Origin: JAJDIA01 sp031555145
GTDB taxonomy: Bacteria; Bacteroidota; Bacteroidia; Bacteroidales; Tannerellaceae
Length of the DNA stretch: 64,000 nucleotides
Reading direction: 5' to 3'
NCBI GenBank assembly: GCA_031555145.1
Contig: JAVBUR010000067.1
Location: 43,437-107,436, forward strand
The position numbers were made by a program, and so were the translations under genes. The first letter of the stretch is position 1; every line of letters begins with the position of its first letter. The notes under the pieces are model-generated. The model was not told the DNA's origin and searched no databases. It worked only from the letters and a program-made list of their open reading frames with translations. Of the stretch, positions 34,146-42,504 are shown piece by piece.

Positions 34146-35245
34146 ACGGTTTCGGTTAAGGGGAATACTTCGCCTTGTTCGACTTTGAACAGGGCGTAAT
34201 CGTGATCCATTTTCGCCAGGATATCGTCAAGGTAGTTACGGTTTGTATCTGTGATGAATATCTGGCCGAAAGCCGGATCACCTACCAACTTGATGATCTG
34301 CTCTACACGTGAGGCGTCGAGTTTGTCGAAGATGTCGTCGAGCAATAGCACGGGCGTCGTATGTCCTTTTTCCGTCAGGAAAGCAAACTGCGCCAGTTTA
34401 AGGGCGATCAGGTACGTCTTGTTTTGTCCCTGCGAACCGATACGGCGGATGAGCGACTGGTCGAGTGTCATTTCCAACTCGTCTTTATGGACGCCGATGG
34501 AGGTATAGCCCAGTATACGGTCGCGTTCGCGGTTTGCCCGCCACAGCTCAGCACACTCGCCCTGCTCCGTACGGGAGATATACTGTAGGCCGATTTGTTC
34601 GGCCGACTGTGCGATCAACTGGTAATACGTATTGAAGATCGGGGTAAAGCCGGCCACCATCTCCATCCGCTTCTCCCGGATAATACTACCGAAACGATCC
34701 ATCTGCATCTCCAGCACATCGTAGAGGGAATCATCTGTCGATTGTGCCTTCAACAGCGAGTTCCGTTGGAACACAGCTTTGTTATACTGGATCAGCGCAT
34801 GCAGATAGACGGCGTCCTGTTGCGAGATGATCACATCCATAAAACGGCGGCGTTCTTCACTCCCACCCTGTATCAAAACGGCATCGGCAGGCGAGACCAT
34901 CACCAACGGCAGGAGGCCGATATGCTCGGATAGCTTATCATATTCTTTCTTGTTCCGCTTGAATTGCTTGCGTTGGCGGCGGCGGATGGCGCAGAATATC
35001 TCTTCTTCCCGACCGTTGAGTTCATAGTCACCCTGCAACACACAGAGGTCGCCTTCGTGATGAATCAACTGGTTATCGGGCGTGTTCAGATGACTCCGGC
35101 AGAAGGACAGGTAATGGATCGCATCCAGCAGGTTGGTCTTACCCATCCCGTTGTTGCCGAAAAAGCAATTCATCTTGTGTGAGAAGGAAACCTCCGACTG
35201 CCGGAGGTTCTTATAGTTGACAATGGAAAGCTTTCTGAGTATCAT
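34142..35245 (-). CDS. recF: DNA replication/repair ATPase RecF
   Basis: 367-residue SMC-like ATPase that loads RecA at gaps with RecOR. It begins MILRKLSIVNYKNLRQSEV, with Walker A GNNGMGKT at about 30-37, the ABC-type signature region (LIQGGSEERRRFMD), and Walker B VLLLDDIFDKLD followed by QIFITDTN. The length fits the family. It is the first gene of a two-gene unit with the DUF721 protein; a TACTTTTG -7 box lies about 20 bp upstream on the minus strand. Confidence 0.96.
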   Translation of the reverse strand: MILRKLSIVNYKNLRQSEVSFSHKMNCFFGNNGMGKTNLLDAIHYLSFCRSHLNTPDNQLIHHEGDLCVLQGDYELNGREEEIFCAIRRRQRKQFKRNKKEYDKLSEHIGLLPLVMVSPADAVLIQGGSEERRRFMDVIISQQDAVYLHALIQYNKAVFQRNSLLKAQSTDDSLYDVLEMQMDRFGSIIREKRMEMVAGFTPIFNTYYQLIAQSAEQIGLQYISRTEQGECAELWRANRERDRILGYTSIGVHKDELEMTLDQSLIRRIGSQGQNKTYLIALKLAQFAFLTEKGHTTPVLLLDDIFDKLDASRVEQIIKLVGDPAFGQIFITDTNRNYLDDILAKMDHDYALFKVEQGEVFPLTETV

Positions 35246-35263
35246 CTGCGTGCATTAACCGTA

Positions 35264-35321
35264 CAAAAGTAAAAAAATAGTTGCCTACTTGCGTATTATT
35301 CCATAAAAAAAACTACTTTTG
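35264..35321. promoter_or_regulatory. Divergent promoters for recF and the TPR gene
   Basis: TACTTTTG occurs on the minus strand at 35264-35271 (for recF) and on the plus strand at 35314-35321 (for the TPR protein). Both match TAnnTTTG; -33 elements are weak. Confidence 0.6.
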
Positions 35322-35386
35322 CGCTTTGAATTGAGAAATGTATTATAGATAACGTATATAACTAATAAACAACGATAAAATCAATT

Positions 35387-36076
35387 ATGGCTACTACGAA
35401 GAAAAATGGTACTCAAAAAGAGATTGAAGTAGAACAAATTGTTTCCAGATCAGAGCAGTTTATCGAAAACCACTCAAAGAAACTGATGTATGGTGTTCTG
35501 GCCATCGCAATCGTCGTAGGTGGCTTTTTAGGCATCAAACACGGTTACTTGGCTCCGCGCGAAAAGAAAGCGACTGCTGCTCTTTTCAAGGGTGAACAAT
35601 ATTTCGCCAAAGACTCTTACGAGTTGGCGCTGAATGGTAACGGAGCCGACTACGAAGGTTTTGAAGCCATTATCAATCAATACGGAAGTACAGCCGCCGG
35701 TAACCTGGCTAAAGCATACGCCGGTATCTGCTACTTCAAACTGGGAGAAGACGACAAGGCGATTGCCCAACTGAAATCATTCAGTGGCGACGACCAGATG
35801 ATCTCACCCGCCATTACCGGTCTGATCGGTGACTGCTATGTAAACTCAGGCAAGGTAAAAGAAGGCATCAGCTATTTCGAAAAAGCAGCGAAAGCCGCCA
35901 GTAATGAAGTGGTAAGCCCCGTCTATCTGAAGAAAGCCGGTATCGCCTACGAAAGCCTGAAACAGTATAAAGATGCTGTTGCCGCTTACACGACGATCAA
36001 AGAAAAATATTTTAATTCTGCGGAGGCTGCCGATATCGACAAGTATATCGTCCGTGCTACCGAACTAGGCAAGTAA
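35387..36076 (+). CDS. Membrane-anchored tetratricopeptide-repeat protein
   Basis: 229 residues with a basic cytoplasmic N terminus, one transmembrane helix (about 34-52, LMYGVLAIAIVVGGFLGI), then TPR-like repeats (GNLAKAYAGICYFKLGEDDKAIAQLK and VKEGISYFEKAAKAA in the second half). The layout resembles YfgM-type proteins associated with the SecYEG/chaperone periplasmic network, but that is a distant analogy. It is followed by a terminator. Confidence 0.85.
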   Translation: MATTKKNGTQKEIEVEQIVSRSEQFIENHSKKLMYGVLAIAIVVGGFLGIKHGYLAPREKKATAALFKGEQYFAKDSYELALNGNGADYEGFEAIINQYGSTAAGNLAKAYAGICYFKLGEDDKAIAQLKSFSGDDQMISPAITGLIGDCYVNSGKVKEGISYFEKAAKAASNEVVSPVYLKKAGIAYESLKQYKDAVAAYTTIKEKYFNSAEAADIDKYIVRATELGK

Positions 36077-36097
36077 ATCATTTTTTGCATTATATAT

Positions 36098-36128
36098 AAA
36101 AGGATGTCTCTCCAGGCATCCTTTTTTT
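36098..36128 (+). terminator. Intrinsic terminator after the TPR gene
   Basis: A 9-bp stem (36098-36106 with 36117-36125), 10-nt loop, and a run of T. Confidence 0.88.
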
Positions 36129-36158
36129 AGCTTATTCATATTATTATACCGAGAAATT

Positions 36159-36653
36159 ATGGCAACAGCTTATCAGAACTTATCCGAATACGATTTCAAC
36201 AGCGTACCCGATGCCTCGAACATGAGCATTGGTATTGTCGTGGCTGAATGGAACAAGCATATCACAGAGAAACTGCTCGAAGGAGCCTGCAACACATTGG
36301 AAAGACACGGCGTGAAACCTGGTAATATCGTAGTAGGGCGCGTTCCTGGCAGCTTCGAACTTACTTTCGGTGCCAAACAGATGGCAGAAAGCCGGGAATT
36401 GGATGCCGTCATCATCCTCGGCTGCGTAGTTCGGGGCGACACACCTCATTTTGATTATGTTTGTTCAGGGGTTACACAAGGCATCACCGAACTGAATATG
36501 ATGTATGATATCCCGTTCATATTCGGTTTGTTAACTACCGACACCATGCAACAGTCGGAAGACCGTGCCGGTGGGAAGCATGGAAATAAAGGCGATGAAG
36601 CTGCAATTACTGCGATAAAAATGGTTGATTTTTCTTGCAAGTTACAAAATTAA
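36159..36653 (+). CDS. ribH: 6,7-dimethyl-8-ribityllumazine synthase
   Basis: 164 residues; condenses the ribityl-pyrimidine intermediate with 3,4-dihydroxybutanone phosphate in riboflavin synthesis. Family landmarks: VAEWNKHITEKLLEGA, VGRVPGSFELTFGAKQ, VIILGCVVRGDTPHFDYVCS with the catalytic His, and IPFIFGLLTTDT. The enzyme normally forms pentamers or 60-mer shells. Other rib genes are not in the window. Its stop is inside the predicted promoter of the next tRNA pair. Confidence 0.97.
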   Translation: MATAYQNLSEYDFNSVPDASNMSIGIVVAEWNKHITEKLLEGACNTLERHGVKPGNIVVGRVPGSFELTFGAKQMAESRELDAVIILGCVVRGDTPHFDYVCSGVTQGITELNMMYDIPFIFGLLTTDTMQQSEDRAGGKHGNKGDEAAITAIKMVDFSCKLQN

Positions 36654-36664
36654 TCGTACCTTTG
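36635..36664 (+). promoter_or_regulatory. tRNA-Tyr/tRNA-Gly promoter
   Basis: TTG at 36635-36637 and TACCTTTG at 36657-36664, 19-bp spacing; the upstream element is inside the 3' end of ribH. Confidence 0.7.
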
Positions 36665-36680
36665 CACTCGTTAAACAAAG

Positions 36681-36763
36681 GGGCAGTTACCAGAGTGGCC
36701 AAATGGGGCTGACTGTAACTCAGCTGTCTTTCGACTTCGGTGGTTCGAATCCATCACTGCCCA
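36681..36763 (+). tRNA. tRNA-Tyr (GUA anticodon)
   Basis: Class II tRNA of 83 nt. Acceptor GGGCAGT pairs with ACTGCCC, anticodon loop CTGTAAC within stem GCTGA/TCAGC, a long variable arm, T arm with GGTTCGAATCC. Discriminator A; CCA not encoded. Confidence 0.95.
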
Positions 36764-36786
36764 CTTTCTTTGACAAACAAAACACT

Positions 36787-36859
36787 GCGGAAGTAGCTCA
36801 GTCGATAGAGCATTAGCCTTCCAAGCTGAGGGTCGCGGGTTTGAGCCCCGTCTTCCGCT
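36787..36859 (+). tRNA. tRNA-Gly (UCC anticodon)
   Basis: 73-nt class I tRNA. Acceptor GCGGAAG pairs with CTTCCGC, D arm GCTC...GAGC, anticodon loop CTTCCAA, T arm GCGGGTTTGAGCCCCGT (minor mismatch). Discriminator U; CCA not encoded. Transcribed with tRNA-Tyr. Confidence 0.95.
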
Positions 36860-36868
36860 CTCGACAAA

Positions 36869-36900
36869 AAAGCCTGAGGTCATTTGACTTCAGGCTTTCT
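36869..36900. terminator. Terminator between tRNA-Gly and fabD
   Basis: A 13-bp stem (36869-36881 with 36886-36898, one G-T), 4-nt loop, A/T-rich edges on both sides; probably serves both converging units. Confidence 0.85.
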
Positions 36901-36923
36901 CTTTTGGTAAGTATTGCAATGGA

Positions 36924-37805
36924 TTACTGCATTCCTTCTGTAACAGCCTCTTTATTGATCTTCTTGATCAGGCCCTGAAGTACGGCACCCGGTCCGAGTT
37001 CAACGAAGTGTGTGCATCCGTCGGCAATCATATTTTGCACAGATTGTGTCCAACGTACCGGAGCGGTCAACTGCGCAATCAGGTTAGCCTTGATCACGGC
37101 CGGTTCGGTCTGAGGTTGTGCGTTTACGTTCTGGTAAACGGGGCAAACGGGGGTATTGAAATGTGTTGATTCGATAGCGGCAGCCAGTTCAGTACGAGCC
37201 GGTTCCATCAGCGGAGAGTGGAAAGCACCGCCCACCTTCAATTTCAAGGCGCGTTTAGCACCGGCAGCCAGCAGTTTTTCGCATGCGGCATCTACACCGG
37301 CGTTCGTACCGGAAATAGCCAACTGTCCCGGACAGTTGTAGTTGGCGCATACCACTACTTCGTCGGTGATTTCGGCACAGATCGCTTCTACTGTTTCATC
37401 CGGCAAGGCCAATACGGCAGCCATGGTAGACGGAGTCAGTTCGCAAGCCTTTTGCATAGCTGTGGCACGCTGAGATACCAACGTCAACCCATCTTCAAAA
37501 GAGAGGGCACCGGCAGCCACCAGAGCAGAGAATTCACCGAGTGAGTGACCGGCAGTCATCGACGGCTGGAAATCATCTCCCAATGTCTTTGCCAGAATAA
37601 CGGAATGAAGGAAAATAGCAGGTTGTGTTACTTTCGTTTGTCTCAAATCCTCGTCCGTTCCTTCAAACATCAGGTCCGTGATACGGAAACCCAGAATTTC
37701 ATTTGCTTTCTCAAAGAGTTCTTTTGCCAGTGGATTGTTCTCATACAGGTCCTTCCCCATACCTACGAACTGCGCTCCCTGACCGGGAAATACATACGCT
37801 TTCAT
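36924..37805 (-). CDS. fabD: Malonyl-CoA:ACP transacylase
   Basis: 293 residues; loads malonyl groups onto acyl carrier protein for fatty-acid synthesis. The N-terminal FPGQGAQFVGMGKDL, catalytic serine in AGHSLGEFSAL (Ser88), QPAIFLHS, and the VGGAFHSPLM segment with the catalytic His are all present. A TACCTTTG box lies about 40 bp upstream on the minus strand. No other fab genes are adjacent. Confidence 0.97.
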   Translation of the reverse strand: MKAYVFPGQGAQFVGMGKDLYENNPLAKELFEKANEILGFRITDLMFEGTDEDLRQTKVTQPAIFLHSVILAKTLGDDFQPSMTAGHSLGEFSALVAAGALSFEDGLTLVSQRATAMQKACELTPSTMAAVLALPDETVEAICAEITDEVVVCANYNCPGQLAISGTNAGVDAACEKLLAAGAKRALKLKVGGAFHSPLMEPARTELAAAIESTHFNTPVCPVYQNVNAQPQTEPAVIKANLIAQLTAPVRWTQSVQNMIADGCTHFVELGPGAVLQGLIKKINKEAVTEGMQ

Positions 37806-37845
37806 TTTTCTAATAATTTTCTAATTTCAGATTTTTAAGACCGCG

Positions 37846-37853
37846 CAAAGGTA
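37846..37853 (-). promoter_or_regulatory. fabD promoter -7 box
   Basis: TACCTTTG on the minus strand, 40 bp before the fabD ATG. Confidence 0.6.
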
Positions 37854-37893
37854 ATAATTTTGAAATAAACAGCCTACATATACTTTCATATTG

Positions 37894-37901
37894 TATCTTT
37901 G
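37894..37901 (+). promoter_or_regulatory. tatAC promoter -7 box
   Basis: TATCTTTG on the plus strand, 43 bp before the tatA ATG. Confidence 0.65.
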
Positions 37902-37944
37902 CCCGTGTAAAGAAGCAATTATTAACAACTAAATTATAGATATC

Positions 37945-38139
37945 ATGAATCATTTACTTTTCCTTGGAAACCTGGGTACAGGTGAAATCGTTATCATCGC
38001 CATCGTTGTTTTGTTACTCTTCGGCGGAAAGAAAATTCCCGAACTGATGAAAGGTATCGGTAAAGGTGTGAAGAATTTCAAAGACGGCGTAAAAGGATTG
38101 GAAGACGACATCAAATTGGACGACTCAGAAAAGAAATAA
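37945..38139 (+). CDS. tatA: Twin-arginine translocase subunit TatA/E
   Basis: 64 residues: a short N terminus, one transmembrane helix (about 13-29, EIVIIAIVVLLLFGG), the conserved FGGKKIPEL hinge, an amphipathic helix (MKGIGKGVKNFKDGVKG) and an acidic tail. Forms the pore-like assembly of the Tat system, which exports folded proteins. Followed 6 bp later by tatC; no separate tatB is seen. Confidence 0.95.
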   Translation: MNHLLFLGNLGTGEIVIIAIVVLLLFGGKKIPELMKGIGKGVKNFKDGVKGLEDDIKLDDSEKK

Positions 38140-38145
38140 GACGAG

Positions 38146-39003
38146 ATGCAACAAGATGAAATGTCATTCTGGGACCACCTGGAAGAACTTCGTTGGACGC
38201 TGTTTCGTTCTATTTTAGCTCTTTTCATTCTTGCCATATTGTTCTTCGCCTTTATGAAAGGCGACAACGGGATATTCGGTGGAATCATTATGGCACCCGT
38301 ACACGGTGACTTTATCACCTACCAGTTATTCTGCAAGGCTGGTCAGTATTTTAATGTGGAAAGTGATTTCTGCAATACCGCTTTTGAGATTCAAATTATG
38401 AATATTAAATTGGCATCGCAGTTCTTCACCCACATGACCACCTCTTTCTGGCTGGCGTTGGTATTTGCCTTTCCTTACCTGATGTTCGAGATATGGAAGT
38501 TCATCAGCCCTGCGCTGTATGAAAACGAGAAAAAGAGCGTACGCTGGGTCTTACTGTTCGGAACGATCATGTTCTTTATCGGATGTGCAGTAGGTTACTT
38601 TATGGTATTCCCAATTACACTCCGGTTTTTGGCCACGTATCAGATCAGTGAGGCGATTATAGAGCAGGTATCGTTGGAGTCATATATGGACAACTTCCTG
38701 ATGCTGACCTTTATCATGGGGATTGTATTCGAGATGCCGTTGGTATCCTGGTTGCTGTCTCAGGTAGGGTTGATCAACCGCTCCTACTTCCATCAGTATA
38801 GACGGCATGCAATTGTAGTGTTGCTTGTATTGGCAGCATTTATTACCCCCAGTGGTGATCCGTTCACACTGTCGCTTGTCTTTATACCACTATACGGACT
38901 GTTCGAGTTGAGTGCCTTCTTTGTCAAACCCGCCCCCAAGGAGGATGACGACGAAGACGAGGAAGAAGACAACAGCTATCAGCCAACGACGGCAAACGAA
39001 TAA
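38146..39003 (+). CDS. tatC: Twin-arginine translocase subunit TatC
   Basis: 285 residues with six predicted transmembrane helices. The N-terminal MSFWDHLEELRWTLFRS is the signal-peptide recognition motif; VFAFPYLMFEIWKFISPALYENEK and GIVFEMPLVSWLLS are typical later segments. An acidic tail (EDDDEDEEEDN) follows. It has about 50 extra residues between helices 1 and 2 (MKGDNGIFGGIIMAPV to about 90) compared with E. coli, as I expect in Bacteroidetes. It is the Tat receptor subunit together with tatA. Confidence 0.96.
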   Translation: MQQDEMSFWDHLEELRWTLFRSILALFILAILFFAFMKGDNGIFGGIIMAPVHGDFITYQLFCKAGQYFNVESDFCNTAFEIQIMNIKLASQFFTHMTTSFWLALVFAFPYLMFEIWKFISPALYENEKKSVRWVLLFGTIMFFIGCAVGYFMVFPITLRFLATYQISEAIIEQVSLESYMDNFLMLTFIMGIVFEMPLVSWLLSQVGLINRSYFHQYRRHAIVVLLVLAAFITPSGDPFTLSLVFIPLYGLFELSAFFVKPAPKEDDDEDEEEDNSYQPTTANE

Positions 39004-39024
39004 AACCATCCCTAAACAGATACT

Positions 39025-39059
39025 AAAAGTGCCCTTTCACCGGGGCACTTTTCTTTTTT
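39025..39059 (+). terminator. tatAC terminator
   Basis: A 10-bp stem (39025-39034 with 39043-39052), 8-nt loop, then TCTTTTTT. Confidence 0.9.
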
Positions 39060-39123
39060 ATGGAAACTAACCCATTTACTCACCGTTTATGTCTATCTTT
39101 ACACGGATTTTTAGAAACCGTAT

Positions 39124-40407
39124 ATGAGATTTGACGAACTACCGCTGGAGGACGCCGTGTTGGACGGCCTCGACGCGATGAACTTTTTAGAAACGACACC
39201 TATACAGGAACTTACCATCCCGGTCATATTAGAAGGAAAAGACATCATTGGCTGCGCGCAAACCGGAACAGGAAAGACAGCCGCCTATGTACTACCCATC
39301 ATTAATGAACTAAGCCGGGGAGGATTCCCTGATCATGCTGTGAACGCTGTTATCATGGCGCCTACCCGCGAGTTGGCGCAGCAGATCGACCAACAGATAC
39401 AAGGCTTCTCCTACTTTATCCCCGTCTCGGCCGTTGCCGTATACGGTGGTACCGATGGTATTGCCTGGGAACAGCAACGACGTGGATTGGAGATGGGCGC
39501 TGATATTGTGATCGCCACACCCGGCCGCCTGCTCTCGCACATCAAACTGGGAACGGTCGACCTGTCGCAGACCTCTTTCTTTGTACTCGACGAAGCCGAC
39601 CGTATGCTCGACATGGGCTTCTACGACGATATCATGCAGGTATATAAGCAACTGCCCGACTATTGCCAGGTGATTATGTTCTCGGCCACCATGCCTCCCA
39701 AGATCCGCACGTTGGCCAAGACTATCCTGAAAGATCCGGCAGAAATCAAGACAGAGATATCCCGCCCGCCCGAATCCATCATGCAGACGGCCTATATCTG
39801 CCACGACGCGCAAAAGCTGAAGATTGTCGAGAACCTCTTCGCCCAAAGCCGTCCGCAACGTGTCATCATCTTCTCATCCTCCAAGATGAAGGTGAAGGAA
39901 CTGGCCGCTACCCTCAAACGGATGAAGTTCAATGTTGCTGCCATGCACTCCGACCTCGAACAGTCGCAGCGCGAAGAAGTAATGAAAGATTTCAAGAACG
40001 GCCGGATCGATATCCTGGTGGCAACCGACGTGGTTGCCCGCGGTATCGACATCAACGACATCAAGTTGGTCATCAACTATGATATCCCGCACGACCCGGA
40101 GGATTATGTCCACCGTATCGGACGTACCGCCCGTGGAACGGGTGGAGAGGGTCTGGCTATCACCTTCGTGGCAATCGAAGAACAATCATCCTTTAAGCGT
40201 ATCGAAACGTTCCTTGAGAAAGAGATCTATAAGATACCGGTCGACCCCTCATTGGGCGAGGCGCCGTTGTACGAACCTGAAAAAAATCGCCGCATGGCAC
40301 GTGGCCGTGGTGGTAGACCGTCAGGACGCCCATCTTCCCGTGGCGGAGGTGGAAAGCCCGGAGGCGGCAACAAGCGCCCATTTAATAGAAGACAGGGAAA
40401 TATGTGA
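39124..40407 (+). CDS. rhlE: DEAD-box RNA helicase, RhlE type
   Basis: 427 residues with complete DEAD-box motifs: Q motif (TTPIQELTIPVIL), Walker A AQTGTGKT, PTRELAQQ, TPGRL, DEAD in VLDEADRMLDMGF, SAT in FSATMPP, and HRIGRTAR near the end of the helicase core. The C-terminal 60 residues are rich in Gly and Arg (RGRGGRPSGRPSSRGG), typical of RhlE-like RNA-binding tails. It probably remodels rRNA or mRNA structure. Its stop codon abuts the stop of the converging next gene. Confidence 0.95.
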   Translation: MRFDELPLEDAVLDGLDAMNFLETTPIQELTIPVILEGKDIIGCAQTGTGKTAAYVLPIINELSRGGFPDHAVNAVIMAPTRELAQQIDQQIQGFSYFIPVSAVAVYGGTDGIAWEQQRRGLEMGADIVIATPGRLLSHIKLGTVDLSQTSFFVLDEADRMLDMGFYDDIMQVYKQLPDYCQVIMFSATMPPKIRTLAKTILKDPAEIKTEISRPPESIMQTAYICHDAQKLKIVENLFAQSRPQRVIIFSSSKMKVKELAATLKRMKFNVAAMHSDLEQSQREEVMKDFKNGRIDILVATDVVARGIDINDIKLVINYDIPHDPEDYVHRIGRTARGTGGEGLAITFVAIEEQSSFKRIETFLEKEIYKIPVDPSLGEAPLYEPEKNRRMARGRGGRPSGRPSSRGGGGKPGGGNKRPFNRRQGNM

Positions 40408-41469
40408 TCAGGCTTTCAGTTTGAGGATAAATACAACCGTATTATCGTCGGCCTTTCTTTTCGGAAAGGCCTTTTTTATGGCCTCGCCCGAACGACAGAA
40501 GGCATAGGTCTGGTTAGAAGCGTCCATTGCTTCCAGGTCAGCTACCCGTCCGGTATGATAGAAATCATCACACAGACCACCCTTCACTTCACAGTAGGAA
40601 CGCTTTTGGGTATCATAACAGAACGTATAGTTTTCCGCTGTTTCACTCCGGTTAGCCTGTGAGGCAATCCAGAAACGGCCACCGGAAAGGACGGGGGCCA
40701 ACGCTATAGACTCCCCTTCCCCACTGCCAAACTGCCAGCGATAGGTTCCCATCAGAAATAAGGTATCGCGCAGGATATGATCGGAAGACATGTCAGGCAT
40801 ATAGGCATAGACCTGTCCGGTATCACTATGAACGCAGAGCTGGGTCACACCTGCTCCCACCGTCAGGCGGTTACGTCCGACTTGCACCGGCTGGAGGGTT
40901 TGTTCGCTTAGTTTATGGAAAGAGGTGTCGTAGGTCACCACCCGGCGACGGATGATCGTCTGCATGGTATCTTCGTCTGTGCGGGCGTCTTCCTCCACTG
41001 TCAGTATCCGGTTATTGATCAACGCCAGCGACTGCATCCGGTGAGAAGCGAAATTACTTTTCAGTTTCTTCTGGTCTTTCAATTTTCCATCATAGGTGTA
41101 ATAATAGATATCGTCTTTATTACCGAGTACGATCAGTTCATGGTTTGCCTGATGCAACACATAACCGGCTACACGGATCTCTTCCGGATCAGTGATGCGG
41201 CATACAAACTCGCCTTCACTCGTAAAGCGATACAGCACATCGTTACTGATCAGGAACAAGTTATTACCTTCCTGCCGGATGTAACGGGCACATTGGATGG
41301 AAGCGCCACCCGTTGTCTTCAGAGGAATAGCGACTACTTCTTCGGCAATGTCCGACAGCGTTCCTTTGAGTGAAGCGGTTGCCTGTTGGTTCAACTGGTA
41401 TATGTCGTACCCCTGCTTGGCATACACCAGGGCGATCACGAGTAAGAGAAGAGATAATGCGCGTTTCAT
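40408..41469 (-). CDS. 6-bladed beta-propeller-like exported protein
   Basis: 353 residues with an N-terminal signal or anchor (LSLLLLVIALVYA). It then reads LSDIAEEVVAIPLKTTGG, close to the start of the Bacteroidetes 6-bladed beta-propeller family. Repeating beta-strand patterns follow (NNLFLISNDVLYRFTSEG, HELIVLGNKDDIYYYTYDG). The function is unknown; these proteins are often periplasmic. It runs head-on into rhlE with no gap between stops, and the rhlE terminator hairpin falls inside its coding sequence. Confidence 0.75.
   Translation of the reverse strand: MKRALSLLLLVIALVYAKQGYDIYQLNQQATASLKGTLSDIAEEVVAIPLKTTGGASIQCARYIRQEGNNLFLISNDVLYRFTSEGEFVCRITDPEEIRVAGYVLHQANHELIVLGNKDDIYYYTYDGKLKDQKKLKSNFASHRMQSLALINNRILTVEEDARTDEDTMQTIIRRRVVTYDTSFHKLSEQTLQPVQVGRNRLTVGAGVTQLCVHSDTGQVYAYMPDMSSDHILRDTLFLMGTYRWQFGSGEGESIALAPVLSGGRFWIASQANRSETAENYTFCYDTQKRSYCEVKGGLCDDFYHTGRVADLEAMDASNQTYAFCRSGEAIKKAFPKRKADDNTVVFILKLKA
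40450..40477 (+). terminator. rhlE terminator inside the converging gene
   Basis: An 8-bp stem (40450-40457 with 40464-40471), 6-nt loop, and TTTTTT on the plus strand. It lies within the last 25 codons of the minus-strand propeller gene. Confidence 0.8.
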
Positions 41470-41560
41470 AATAATCTGTTCGATATGTACTTCAAACGCC
41501 TGCCAGCCGCTTTTATTGCCTTTTCCGAGAGAGTTTTTTGCACAGAATCCGCCCGATTCA

Positions 41561-41591
41561 TTGTGTAATCGGCCAATAGACCGTATCTTTG
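41561..41591 (+). promoter_or_regulatory. Promoter of the queuosine transporter gene
   Basis: TTG at 41561-41563 and TATCTTTG at 41584-41591, 20-bp spacing. The expected transcription start (about 41596) nearly coincides with the first base of the preQ1-like aptamer. Confidence 0.75.
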
Positions 41592-41596
41592 TCGCC

Positions 41597-41627
41597 CGAG
41601 TGCTTGAATAACCTCGTTAAAAACAAG
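41597..41627 (+). ncRNA. preQ1-I-like riboswitch
   Basis: The RNA folds as an H-type pseudoknot of the preQ1-I kind. Stem P1 is CGAG (41597-41600) with CUCG (41613-41616); U41601 follows P1. Stem P2 is CUUG (41603-41606) with CAAG (41624-41627). Loop L2 ends in AAC (41610-41612), with C41612 at the position that pairs to preQ1 in known class I aptamers. L3 is UUAAAAA (41617-41623). The P2 strand is four nt before the transporter ATG, so ligand binding should block translation initiation. The downstream gene encodes a queuosine-precursor transporter, the expected target. Assigned from layout and similarity to the preQ1-I consensus, not from a covariance search. Confidence 0.82.
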
Positions 41628-41631
41628 AGAC

Positions 41632-42312
41632 ATGCAAAAGACTGTAACGATACCCTACATGCTACTGGGTATCCTTTTCAACATCTGCCTGGTGGCAGCT
41701 AACCTGTTGGAGACCAAAGTGGTACAGGTTGGGCCGATCACTGCAACAGCGGGACTGATCGTTTTCCCTATCTCCTACATCATCAACGATTGTATTGCCG
41801 AAGTGTATGGCTACAAGAAGACACGCCTGATTATCTGGAGCGGCTTTGCGTCGAACTTCCTGGTGATCCTCTTCGCACAGATTGCCGTACAGTTGCCCGC
41901 CGCTCCGTATTGGGAGGGCGAAGAAGGATTTAATTTCGTCTTCGGATTGGCCCCCCGTATTGCCGTTGCCAGCCTGATCGCCTTCCTGGTCGGTTCATTC
42001 CTGAACGCCTGGGTGATGAGCCGGATGAAGATCGCTTCGGGTGGAAAGAACTTCTCCCTGCGTGCCATCATCTCCACATTGGTAGGTGAATCGGCCGACT
42101 CGCTGATCTTCTTCCCCATCGCCTTCCTGGGATTGATTCCTTTTCCACAACTGCTGGCGCTGATTGGCATACAGGCGGTACTCAAGTCGCTGTACGAAGT
42201 CCTTATCCTTCCCGTCACCATCCGCGTAGTGCGCTACATCAAACGCATCGACGGCATGGATGTCTATGACGAAAACATTTCTTATAAATTTTGGAAGATA
42301 CGGGACTTATAG
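41632..42312 (+). CDS. yhhQ: Queuosine precursor transporter, YhhQ family
   Basis: 226 residues with about six transmembrane helices and typical YhhQ (VUT_1) segments: ANLLETKVVQVGPITATAG, PISYIINDCIAEVYGYKKTR, and LVGESADSLIFFPIAF. Members import preQ0/preQ1 or queuine for tRNA modification; the exact substrate is not readable. The preQ1-type aptamer at its 5' end supports preQ1 or preQ0. It is monocistronic, with a hairpin terminator at 42459. Confidence 0.92.
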   Translation: MQKTVTIPYMLLGILFNICLVAANLLETKVVQVGPITATAGLIVFPISYIINDCIAEVYGYKKTRLIIWSGFASNFLVILFAQIAVQLPAAPYWEGEEGFNFVFGLAPRIAVASLIAFLVGSFLNAWVMSRMKIASGGKNFSLRAIISTLVGESADSLIFFPIAFLGLIPFPQLLALIGIQAVLKSLYEVLILPVTIRVVRYIKRIDGMDVYDENISYKFWKIRDL

Positions 42313-42458
42313 GTTTTGCAAAAGAAAAGAATAAATCCATTAAAAACAATTCGGCTAAAACGGATGTTATTGTAATAGATTCCTTGCAAATTTATATGCT
42401 TATCATGTGATTTTATCTGAACATTCGATTTAGCCATAGGACTAACATTGAACAAAAG

Positions 42459-42489
42459 CAGCCGCCTCGAAAGAGCACGGCTGTTTTTT
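42459..42489. terminator. Terminator between yhhQ and gntR genes
   Basis: Stem 42459-42464 (CAGCCG) with 42478-42483 (CGGCTG), 13-nt loop, then TTTTTT on the plus strand; a U-rich sequence also follows on the minus strand. Stem is short but well placed. Confidence 0.6.
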
Positions 42490-42504
42490 ATATTATAACG
42501 TGTA

